In this document: positions 57,533 through 64,000 of the stretch, one piece after another
Layout of the letters: each line of letters starts with the position of its first letter
Numbering within the stretch: position 1 is the stretch's first letter
Source of the DNA: an uncultured Treponema sp.
GTDB taxonomy: Bacteria > Spirochaetota > Spirochaetia > Treponematales > Treponemataceae
Assembly (NCBI GenBank): GCA_900316905.1
Contig: ONET01000008.1
Location: forward strand, 1-64,000
DNA: 64,000 nucleotides
Reading direction: 5' to 3'
Notes under the pieces: model-generated
The model's input: only the letters and a program-made list of their open reading frames with translations
The model's database searches: none
Told to the model about the DNA's origin: nothing
Position numbers and translations under genes: made by a program

Positions 57533-57899
57533 CACAGACGTTTTCATTTGGTTTTTGCGTGGTAACGAAAAGGCTCAAAAGAAAATTCTTTCGCAAGCGC
57601 CTTTTAAAATTTCCGCTGTGACTTATATGGAACTTGTTCAAGGCATGAAGAACAAGCGCGAACTTGCGGCCTTGAAAAAAGTCATTAAGAGCCTTGACAT
57701 TGAAACGATTCAAATTGACTCGGAAATTTCAGCCCAAGCCATATCTTATGTGGAAAAGTTTTTTCATTCCGATTCTTTTGCCATGGCGGACGCCTTGATT
57801 GCCGCCACTTGCGCAAAATATAACGAGCCGCTTTGCACGGCAAACGACAAACATTACAAGGTTGTTTCCGAGCTAAAGTTGGACGTTTTTAGGCCGTAA
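57522..57899 (+). CDS. vapC: VapC PIN-domain toxin
   Basis: 125 residues starting at TTG 57522. VFDTDVFIWFLRG holds the first metal-binding Asp, YMELVQG the conserved Glu, and MADALIAATC plus LCTANDKHY the later acidic residues of the PIN ribonuclease fold. VapC toxins cut tRNA or rRNA when the antitoxin is degraded. The weak TTG start and the 11-base overlap with vapB would keep toxin synthesis below antitoxin synthesis. Confidence 0.93.
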   Translation: MVFDTDVFIWFLRGNEKAQKKILSQAPFKISAVTYMELVQGMKNKRELAALKKVIKSLDIETIQIDSEISAQAISYVEKFFHSDSFAMADALIAATCAKYNEPLCTANDKHYKVVSELKLDVFRP

Positions 57900-57913
57900 A
57901 TCAATAAAATCCA

Positions 57914-58198
57914 CTATTTTTTCATGACGCGCAAGTCGTCGATTAATTGCTGAATGTGAGGAATGTATTTTTCTTTTAGGCCGGTGATTTCCAGAAATTT
58001 GCGGGAGTCTTCGCCCAAAAGATAGTCTGCGCTTACAGAAAAAAAGCGGGAGATTTTGACAAGCATTTCGATTGACGGCAGAATGTTGTCGTTTTCCCAA
58101 TTTGACACGCTCTGTTTGGAAACGCCCAATTTTTGCGCCAAGTCAACCTGGCTCAAGCCCCGTTCCTTTCTAAGCCCTTTTATGCGCTCGTTTAACAA
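57914..58198 (-). CDS. XRE-family repressor
   Basis: 94 residues from TTG 58198, giving the family start LNERIKGLRKERG; a longer frame to ATG 58303 would cross the operators. The HTH is LSQVDLAQKLGVSKQSVSNWEND, followed by LPSIEMLVKISRFFSVSADYLLG and a short C-terminal helix. On the minus strand TTAATA and TACAAT with a 17-base spacer lie in front. Two similar palindromes (58224-58235, 58257-58270) in the divergent region suggest autorepression and control of the lipoprotein gene. Confidence 0.88.
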   Translation of the reverse strand: MLNERIKGLRKERGLSQVDLAQKLGVSKQSVSNWENDNILPSIEMLVKISRFFSVSADYLLGEDSRKFLEITGLKEKYIPHIQQLIDDLRVMKK

Positions 58199-58223
58199 AA
58201 TAGTCCGTCCGTCAAGTAAATTG

Positions 58224-58270
58224 ATACTATTGTATTGATTATCTTGACATATATTAAATACTAAAGTATT
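58224..58270. promoter_or_regulatory. Paired operators between the XRE gene and the lipoprotein gene
   Basis: ATACTATTGTAT (58224-58235) and AATACTAAAGTATT (58257-58270) share ATAC-N-GTAT symmetry, 33 bases apart centre to centre, about three helical turns. The second overlaps a plus-strand TTGACA (58244) promoter spacer. Confidence 0.55.
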
Positions 58271-58318
58271 GTGATATTTGACCTTTGCAAAACTAACGCT
58301 CATTAAAGCGCAACTTTA

Positions 58319-58347
58319 ATGACAATGAAAGTTTGGCAAACTATAAT
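58319..58347 (+). promoter_or_regulatory. Promoter of the 58373 lipoprotein gene
   Basis: ATGACA (58319-58324), 17 bases, TATAAT (58342-58347). Confidence 0.7.
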
Positions 58348-58372
58348 AATCAAAAAAATCAAGGAGGCTCTT

Positions 58373-59398
58373 ATGAAAAGAGCGGCATTGGCGCTTTTTT
58401 GCGCCGCATCGTTGGTTGCGTTCTCCGGCTTGTCCGGATGTTCGAACAGCTCGGGGGGCGGAGCTCCTTTCGCCACCCAAACGACCACTTCAAACCCGAC
58501 CGGCGGCGGGCTACCCGCAGCGTCCCTTCCCCGCGAAGCCGCGGGAAAGAAGTACGACGCCATGGCCGGCGAGTGGGTGTTCGACAGGTCGATATGCCCC
58601 TGGAACGACTCGGACAACGGCACGGCGGCTTTTTACTTCGACAGCAATGTCGTCATTATATACAGCAAAACCTATCCCGACCAGAACGGAAACACCCCCA
58701 AAAGCCTTACGATAGCGGACAGAAGCTACACCCTCGTCGTCCAAACTTCAAGCGGGGAGGACAAAAGCCTCTCGTGCGGTTCCTTCATGGCTTTCGACGA
58801 GCTCGGAACCCGCGGCAGCCCCAGCGTCAAAAAATGCGCGAAGGACCATCTCAACGTCGACCTCGCGGGCGACGACGTGTTCGTCGGAACGAAAGAAAGC
58901 GACTACGCCGGCGCCTTCTTGAAGCTAGTTTCGGGCGAGCTCTACTTCATCTGCGACTACAGCTCTTGCGTCACAAATACCGCGTGCCTCGTCTTCCGCA
59001 AGAAGGGCTCTTCGCCGTCTGGCGGCGGCTCGGGAACCGTGTCGTTCTCCATCCAGGGAAACTGGAAGATGAAGGGCGACACGCAGAGCGGCCGCTGGAT
59101 CCAAATCAAGAGCGACGGAACGTTCGACTTCTACAAAAATGGAAGCCTCTACAACCTTTACACAGACAGAACTTTCGCCCAAAGCGGCTCGTCGGTGACG
59201 GTCGGCTACACGGCCAGCGTCCTGTCGGTCTCCGACAAGTTCGCGGTCTCCGGCTCCGCCTCCGAGATGAAGTGGACGCTCGAAAAAAGCTCTTACGTTA
59301 CCGGAGGGCAGACATACGAGGACACGACGAGCTCCGCGGCCTTGCAGGCCCTTTGGGACATAATGGGAAGCGAGGTCACGCTCGTTCCCTATGAATGA
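58373..59398 (+). CDS. Lipoprotein with two lipocalin-like domains, unknown function
   Basis: 341 residues from ATG 58373 (AAGGAGG, 5 bases). Signal peptide and lipobox (FSGLSGC, Cys about 23) are followed by a Ser/Gly/Thr linker. Two similar units (about 55-220 and 230-340) each begin with a Trp strand, AGEWVFDRS and QGNWKMKGD, and continue with short amphipathic strands, as in small beta-barrel surface lipoproteins. Codon choice (many CTC, AAG, GGA, TCC) differs clearly from the neighbouring genes, hinting at transfer. A GC-rich opposite frame exists but is a shadow. Good terminator downstream. Confidence 0.85.
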   Translation: MKRAALALFCAASLVAFSGLSGCSNSSGGGAPFATQTTTSNPTGGGLPAASLPREAAGKKYDAMAGEWVFDRSICPWNDSDNGTAAFYFDSNVVIIYSKTYPDQNGNTPKSLTIADRSYTLVVQTSSGEDKSLSCGSFMAFDELGTRGSPSVKKCAKDHLNVDLAGDDVFVGTKESDYAGAFLKLVSGELYFICDYSSCVTNTACLVFRKKGSSPSGGGSGTVSFSIQGNWKMKGDTQSGRWIQIKSDGTFDFYKNGSLYNLYTDRTFAQSGSSVTVGYTASVLSVSDKFAVSGSASEMKWTLEKSSYVTGGQTYEDTTSSAALQALWDIMGSEVTLVPYE

Positions 59399-59421
59399 CA
59401 AAGTTTGAAGCAAAAGAAAAG

Positions 59422-59456
59422 GCGGTCGTCCCTTTTGGGACAACCGCTTTTTTTTG
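59422..59456 (+). terminator. Terminator of the 58373 lipoprotein gene
   Basis: GCGGT-c-GTCCC (59422-59432), 4-base loop, GGGAC-a-ACCGC (59437-59447), then T8. Confidence 0.92.
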
Positions 59457-59589
59457 TTTCCGACACGACTTCCGCTAAGGAAATTGTTATAATTTTTTCT
59501 TTTCAAGATACTTGTACAAGTTCTTTCTAAAACCACGCGCAGAATGAAAGAATTCAATTTCAGACTTTCGCGAGCGCGGGCCGCGTCCG

Positions 59590-59618
59590 TTGCAATTGCG
59601 GCGGCTTTTCGATAAAAT
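59590..59618 (+). promoter_or_regulatory. Leaderless promoter of the 376-residue exported protein
   Basis: TTGCAA (59590-59595), 17 bases, TAAAAT (59613-59618), 7 bases to ATG 59626. Confidence 0.75.
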
Positions 59619-59625
59619 AGGCGCC

Positions 59626-60756
59626 ATGAAAATTAACGCTAAAAACATCATCTTTATGGCGGCGGCGCTTTCTTGCGTTAAATTGTTCGCGCTGCCGGAC
59701 GCGGCCAATCCGATTCCCGACGCAAGCGGCGAATATGTTTATTACCGCGATTTTTCCTTTAACCGCGAAAGCTACATAGGCTTTCTTTGCTACGACGATT
59801 CCACCTACGAGGCGCGCTACTACGCCCCGCAAAAAGAAAATCTTCCCGCCGCCAACATAGACATTTTGTTCAGCGCCCAGCAAAAAAACGGCCGCTTGGA
59901 AATGACAGGCGAGCGCTTTGTGATTCCGCCGCGCCAAGAAGACGCGGAAATCGTGAACTACATTCACGACTTGGTTTACGAGCTTAGCGGCCGCCGATAC
60001 AAATTGCCGGAGCCGCCGCTTGTTGACTACGCAAAAACCAGCGCGCCCTTCATTCAAGCGGGAATCGCGGTTTCAGACAATTACGAGCAGTTTGGCGGCC
60101 CGGTCCAAATGATTTACGACGCGGCGATTCCGATATTCAACTTAAAGAAAATAATCGACTATTCAGGCCGCGACGTTCTTGTTACGGCCACAATCGGCCG
60201 CCTGAAAAATTCCAAGGACAAGTCTTTTGCGGAATTTGTTCCGCTTGCGGAAGCTGAAAAAGACGGAAAGGACAAGGGTGCGCAAATAAAAAACGCCAAA
60301 AAAGAAAAAATTCAAAGCCGCGTTGAAATGGGAAAAAATTCCGCGCTGCTCCAAAGCGCCGACGCGGACAAAAACTGGTCGCTAGCCGGACAAAACGTTT
60401 GGACCCTTGGCGACAGCGCAATTCTTTCAATGCAGACAATGGGCTTGCCGCAAGGCGACGCGCTTGGACAAAGCAAAACCGCCGCCCGCCTCTTGCGCTT
60501 TTTGGCCACAAGCAAAAACGGGGCCTACTGCGATTGGGCCAATTTGGACGTTCACGCGGACGGCTCTTGGCTAAAAATAATCGCGCCGACCTACAATCCC
60601 AAAAGCAAGAAATTCATCACGGACATAAAGCTTTTGCGCGCGGCGGCCTCCAACCTTTGCGGCTGCCTTTCGCTTGCGGTTTACAGCGACAGCTACATGG
60701 CCAACCGCGGCTACTTTGACAAAATAGCGAAAAGCTACAGCTGCAAGATGGAGTAA
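59626..60756 (+). CDS. Exported protein, unknown function
   Basis: 376 residues, not recognised. A signal peptide (NIIFMAAALSCVKLFALPDA) is followed by a mixed domain of repeated Tyr-rich strands (SGEYVYYRDFSFNRESYIGFLCYDD) and, at 190-240, a Lys-rich hydrophilic stretch (KDGKDKGAQIKNAKKEKIQ). The C-terminal part has two Cys (NLCGCLS) that could pair or bind metal. No lipobox, so periplasmic or secreted. It has its own leaderless promoter and shares nothing obvious with the GH120 gene it converges on. Confidence 0.78.
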   Translation: MKINAKNIIFMAAALSCVKLFALPDAANPIPDASGEYVYYRDFSFNRESYIGFLCYDDSTYEARYYAPQKENLPAANIDILFSAQQKNGRLEMTGERFVIPPRQEDAEIVNYIHDLVYELSGRRYKLPEPPLVDYAKTSAPFIQAGIAVSDNYEQFGGPVQMIYDAAIPIFNLKKIIDYSGRDVLVTATIGRLKNSKDKSFAEFVPLAEAEKDGKDKGAQIKNAKKEKIQSRVEMGKNSALLQSADADKNWSLAGQNVWTLGDSAILSMQTMGLPQGDALGQSKTAARLLRFLATSKNGAYCDWANLDVHADGSWLKIIAPTYNPKSKKFITDIKLLRAAASNLCGCLSLAVYSDSYMANRGYFDKIAKSYSCKME

Positions 60757-60761
60757 AAATA

Positions 60762-60804
60762 GGAACGGTCAAGGCACGCTTCGCTCAAGGCCTTGACTCG
60801 TTCC
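60762..60804. terminator. Long palindrome after the 376-residue gene
   Basis: GGAACG-GTCAAGGC (60762-60775), 14-base loop, GCCTTGAC-t-CGTTCC (60790-60804), then TTTT. Weak terminator or mRNA-stabilising stem. Confidence 0.6.
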
Positions 60805-60806
60805 TT

Positions 60807-60837
60807 TTGCGGCGCGAATAAAATTTTCGCGCCGCAA
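60807..60837. terminator. Palindrome between convergent genes
   Basis: TTGCGGCGCGAA (60807-60818), 7-base loop, TTCGCGCCGCAA (60826-60837): 12 perfect GC-rich pairs. Together with the previous stem it could end both convergent transcripts. Confidence 0.65.
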
Positions 60838-60870
60838 TAAACCACTTCCAGTCAATTTCCTTCGCGTGTT

Positions 60871-62973
60871 TTATTTTTCTTCCCAAAGCAAAATTTTATT
60901 TGTTCCTTCTTTTAATTCGGCGAAGGGGCCGGGAAGAATCGCGCCGTCCTTTTGGCGCGTCTTTCCCAAAATGTCCTTGTCAAAGACAATGTCCTTTCCG
61001 TCGGGGCCGTCAAAGCGGGCGCCGCTTATGCGCGTGGCTTGGAAGTCTTTGGTGGAGACAAGGGCGGCGCGGGCGGACAAAAGATTTTTGTCGGCGTTGA
61101 ACTTGATGTAAGTCTTGTTGCCTTCAACTACAATTTTTACGCCGGGATTTTTTTCGCTCGCGGTGAATTTTTTTTCGGCCGCAAAACGAGGCGCGCCGCC
61201 CGCGTAATGGTTTCCCTTTATGTAAGCGGCTTGCTGAACGCGCATAAAAACGTCGTGGTCGCCGTCGCCCGCCTTTGCCACATTGCGCTTGTAGTCGGCG
61301 AAAGAAGCGGCGCTCGGGGCCGTGGCAAAGCTTGAAGTCGCGAAAAGCTCGCCCAAGGCCTTAAAGGCGGCGGCCCACTTTTTCTTGTTGGCGCTTGTCG
61401 GAGCGCCCATAAAGTCAAAGATCCAAGAGCCCATGGAAGTCAAGAACAAATTTTTGTTGTAGGAGTCAGTTCCGCCCAAAGACTGCTCTGTCCAAGCCTT
61501 GGCTCCGCCTACATAAATATTTTGAAGAACGCGGTCGTCGCCGCTAAAAATCAAAGCCGTTCCCATAGGCTCCGTTGAGTGCGGATAATGGTAAGGCGTG
61601 GCGCGGTCCATGACTTGCTCGCGGCGCATAGTTCCCAAGCACAAGTTGTGGACATAAGCGCCGCCCTGCGAGATGTTGTCAAAGTTGTAGTCGCTCGCAA
61701 AAATGTTGTTGTCAACGATGTAGGGCCCGTGCGAAACTTCCACCATCAAGTCGCGGTCGTTGGCGTAGTACAAGTTGCTTGAAATTCGCGTTCCCTGCGT
61801 TTCCCAGTCAAGCCAAGTTCCCAACGTGCAGTTGTGGATGTTGTTGTTTCTTATTTGAACGTCAATCGCCGCGTGCAATTTTATTCCGCCGATTTCATGC
61901 CCAAAATATTCGTGCTTCACGGCGATGTTGTAAATGTGGTTGCGCTCAATCACGCTAAAGGCGCAGCCCATGTGGCCCACGATTCCGTTTTGGCCGCAGT
62001 CGTAAATTATGTTGTCGCGGACAAGGTGGCTTCCGATTTTTTCCTTGCTCCATCCCGCCTTTAGCGCCTTGAAGACCGCCTCCATTTGGAATTGGTAGCC
62101 GGGCTTTTCGCGGAATTTTGTACAGTCGTTGTCGCCGGTCGAGCCTTCCTTGCCCAAACTAATCGCCGAGCACTTTGCGTCGTGAACAACGCAGTTTTGG
62201 ATTATCCAGCCCTTTGCCCAGCGCGGGCCAATCATTCCGGGCTGGTCGGCCGTAGGCGGCGCCCAAGGACTTGCGGCCTGGCAAATTTCAAAGCCGTCAA
62301 GCGTGATGTAGTCCAAGCCAATTTTGTCGGGATAAAAGCAGCTTTGGCGGACGTTCACTTCCACCAATTCCTTGTTGGGGTCAAAGGCTTGGAAGTTGGC
62401 GTAAATTTTTGTCGTTTCGTTTTCCACTTGCGCGAACCATTGGTAGACCGTGTTTTGCGGCTCAAGAATTTTTTCCTTATGCTTTGTCCACGGCGGGTTG
62501 AATCCGCTGGTCCTTTTTTTTGCGGCGCGGACTTCTTCAAGCGACATCGCTTCGTACATGGACTTTCCGTTAAGGTAAACGTCTCCCAAGTGAACCGGCT
62601 TTTTGAGCGGCCAAACAACCCAGTCGCCCCAGACGGGCTTGGCAAAGGGATTCACGCCATTTCCGCCGCCTTTTGTCCAAAGCGAATTGGGAACTGTGGC
62701 GCTCCACACCGAGCCGCCTTCGTTCTTCCAGCCCTTTACTTCTTCCGAACCTTTAATGACCGGCCGCTCGCCCTTGGCCGCGCGGTAAACGATTCGCTCC
62801 CCGTCGTTGCGTCCGCCGTTTTGCGGCCTGACCCATTCGCGGTAGATTCCGCCAAAAACTGTCACCGTGTCTCCGGCAACGGCTACGCTCGCGGCCTTTG
62901 AAATTGTCTTGAACGGAGAAGATTCCGTTCCGTCGTTAAAGTCAGATCCGTTTGTTTTTACAAAGTATTCCAT
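60871..62973 (-). CDS. GH120 beta-xylosidase
   Basis: 700 residues, right-handed beta helix without signal peptide. The start MEYFVKTNGSDFNDGT, the block PWAPPTADQPGMIGP (236-250), DAKCSAISLGKE and TWLDWETQGT / MVEVSHGPY follow the characterised GH120 xylosidase of Thermoanaerobacterium (XylC). The catalytic pair is D389 and E412, 23 residues apart as in XylC (D382/E405). It would split xylobiose and short xylo-oligosaccharides in the cytoplasm. AAGGAGCC lies 6 bases before ATG 62973, and the gene begins 14 bases after the LacI-type regulator, so the two are one operon. Confidence 0.92.
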   Translation of the reverse strand: MEYFVKTNGSDFNDGTESSPFKTISKAASVAVAGDTVTVFGGIYREWVRPQNGGRNDGERIVYRAAKGERPVIKGSEEVKGWKNEGGSVWSATVPNSLWTKGGGNGVNPFAKPVWGDWVVWPLKKPVHLGDVYLNGKSMYEAMSLEEVRAAKKRTSGFNPPWTKHKEKILEPQNTVYQWFAQVENETTKIYANFQAFDPNKELVEVNVRQSCFYPDKIGLDYITLDGFEICQAASPWAPPTADQPGMIGPRWAKGWIIQNCVVHDAKCSAISLGKEGSTGDNDCTKFREKPGYQFQMEAVFKALKAGWSKEKIGSHLVRDNIIYDCGQNGIVGHMGCAFSVIERNHIYNIAVKHEYFGHEIGGIKLHAAIDVQIRNNNIHNCTLGTWLDWETQGTRISSNLYYANDRDLMVEVSHGPYIVDNNIFASDYNFDNISQGGAYVHNLCLGTMRREQVMDRATPYHYPHSTEPMGTALIFSGDDRVLQNIYVGGAKAWTEQSLGGTDSYNKNLFLTSMGSWIFDFMGAPTSANKKKWAAAFKALGELFATSSFATAPSAASFADYKRNVAKAGDGDHDVFMRVQQAAYIKGNHYAGGAPRFAAEKKFTASEKNPGVKIVVEGNKTYIKFNADKNLLSARAALVSTKDFQATRISGARFDGPDGKDIVFDKDILGKTRQKDGAILPGPFAELKEGTNKILLWEEK

Positions 62974-62987
62974 GCGCGGCTCCTTTT

Positions 62988-64000
62988 CTATTTTATGTTT
63001 TCCGCGATTTTAATCACGGTCTTTGTGATGTAGTCTTTGCTCTCGCGCTTTCCTTCTTCCATCAGCCAAGAAAAAAGGCGCTGGATTCCCATGTAGCCTT
63101 GCGTCTCGGGCTCCTGGTCAATCGTAAAGTCGATGAGGCCGCTGTTTAGGTATTGGGTCACTTGCGGAACTGTGTCAAAAGCCAGGACGCGGATTTTTTC
63201 CTTTCCGCAATCTTGAACCGCGCGGCAAACTCCGCCAACGCCGGCGGCCGCGATGAAGATGCAATTTATGCTCGCGTCGGCCTTTAGCGCCTTTAGGCTT
63301 TCTTGGTAGGCCACTTGGTCGTCGTCAAGCGACTCAATCTTCGCGCAAATCTTGTATGAAATTTTATGCGCGTCAAGGCCCGCCAAAAATCCCTTGATGC
63401 GCTCCTTGTGGCCGCGGATGTTGTAGGAGCCTGCGATGATCAGCGCGTTTAGCTTTTGCGGGCGGATTAAATTCAACATTCCGGCAGCCGTAAGCCCTGA
63501 GCGAAAGTAGTCCGCGCCCACATAGCAAATGCGGCCGCTGTCGGGGATGTCGGTGTTTACGCTTACGACGGGGATTCCCCTTTGCGCGATTTTGTTCACT
63601 TCAAGCTGAACTTGCGGCGTGTCCAGCGTAGTGACGCAAAGGCCCGAGTAATCTTTTTTGGCCATCGCTTGCAAGGCCTTTATGTGGGTTTCCGTGTCGT
63701 AGCGCTCGGCGTGAAAAATTTCCACGCTAACGCCATAGTCCGCCAACTCCCGCTGCGCCCGCTCAAAGCCTTTCATCACGTCGTCAAAAAACGGAATGGA
63801 CTTTGCCGGCAAAAGGCAGGCGAATTTTATTTGCTGCTTGCGGGCGGCCAAGATTTTTCCGGCGCGGTTGGGAACAAAGCCCATCTTTTTAGCCAGCTCG
63901 CGGATTTCCTGCGCCACTTGCGCGTTGACTCCGGGCCTGTTGTGCAAAACTCTGTCAACCGTTCCCCGGGATACTCCCGCCTTTTTTGCAATGTCCTTTA
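62988..64000 (-). CDS. LacI-family transcriptional regulator (partial, 5' end outside window)
   Basis: At least 337 codons; the frame is open through the right edge, so the true start is outside. The N-terminal HTH reads KDIAKKAGVSRGTVDRVLHNRPGVN, and the rest is a periplasmic-binding-protein-like sugar sensor (CVTTLDTPQVQLEVNKIAQRGIPVVSVNTD, AGSYNIRGHKERIKGFLAGL). The VSRGTVDRVLHNRPGV variant is common in regulators of sugar-oligosaccharide genes. It precedes GH120 in one operon, so it probably senses xylose, xylobiose or a related sugar (inference). It might also bind the operator before GH35 at 15057. Confidence 0.93.
   Translation of the reverse strand, partial: KDIAKKAGVSRGTVDRVLHNRPGVNAQVAQEIRELAKKMGFVPNRAGKILAARKQQIKFACLLPAKSIPFFDDVMKGFERAQRELADYGVSVEIFHAERYDTETHIKALQAMAKKDYSGLCVTTLDTPQVQLEVNKIAQRGIPVVSVNTDIPDSGRICYVGADYFRSGLTAAGMLNLIRPQKLNALIIAGSYNIRGHKERIKGFLAGLDAHKISYKICAKIESLDDDQVAYQESLKALKADASINCIFIAAAGVGGVCRAVQDCGKEKIRVLAFDTVPQVTQYLNSGLIDFTIDQEPETQGYMGIQRLFSWLMEEGKRESKDYITKTVIKIAENIK

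Noticed and set aside
58333-59394. 353-residue Arg-rich frame overlapping the 58373 lipoprotein
   Set aside because: It is the +1 frame of a GC-rich gene; the lipoprotein frame has Shine-Dalgarno, signal peptide and lipobox.

Overview
The window most probably comes from a gut-type spirochaete close to Treponema. The support is a FlgM-type anti-sigma factor behind a sigma-28-like -10, a MurA with Asp in place of the active-site Cys, lipoproteins with loose lipoboxes, and intracellular and secreted plant-polysaccharide enzymes (GH120 xylosidase, GH35 beta-galactosidase, GH16 glucanase). This is inference from gene content; there is no rRNA, tRNA, CRISPR array, insertion sequence or replication origin that I can see.

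Layout. 1-5.0 kb: minus-strand operon of Fe-dependent alcohol dehydrogenase, NAD-epimerase-like protein, Fe-S aldo/keto reductase, Gfo/Idh/MocA oxidoreductase and a YczE-like membrane protein, divergent from a frameshifted AraC gene. 5.9-7.1 kb: a helix-turn-helix remnant, a candidate toxin-antitoxin pair (HTH plus PBECR-like nuclease) and an orphan small RNA with its own promoter and terminator. 7-19.9 kb: OhrR-like regulator/flavodoxin, TPR and TraB proteins, RadA, serine acetyltransferase, a GH35 gene broken by one TGA but still carrying a LacI-type operator, a metal-site-less Fe-ADH paralogue, FlgM and RsmI. 19.96-31.05 kb: an AT-rich minus-strand defence operon (HsdM, AlbA/HTH protein, HsdS, TIR protein, small membrane protein, an LPO_1073-like protein, Fic protein, HsdR). 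31-41 kb: DUF1538 transporter with a tandem PII protein, BirA, a HisA-HisI-HisE fusion, a PAS protein, MTA/SAH nucleosidase, GT4, group-B-like [FeFe] hydrogenase and an acyltransferase. 41.3-47.4 kb: ABC importer translationally coupled to a secreted GH16 enzyme and a lipoprotein, divergent from an AraC regulator. 47.5-60.8 kb: thioredoxin, tRNA acp-transferase, ABC-F, PilZ, two linked membrane proteins, MurA, peptidase T, VapBC, an XRE repressor and two exported proteins. 60.9-64 kb: GH120 xylosidase behind a LacI-family regulator that runs off the window.

Themes. (1) The hsd operon carries a TIR / small membrane protein / GxNSTNI-motif cassette that looks like a separate defence module inserted between hsdS and hsdR; it is the best candidate for an undescribed system. 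(2) Nine genes have a -35/-10 promoter with an exact 17-base spacer ending only 6-8 bases before the start codon and no Shine-Dalgarno of normal spacing, which predicts frequent leaderless transcription. (3) At least four families of short palindromic or dispersed repeats lie between genes, overlap stop codons, and in several cases sit in frame inside coding sequences (BirA, ABC-F, GH35).

Genes are tightly packed. The longest stretch without an intact gene (5926-6235) holds the HTH remnant; no stretch above about 300 bases is empty. Starts were chosen by Shine-Dalgarno, promoter position, overlap with the upstream stop and family alignment, so several are shorter than the longest open frame.
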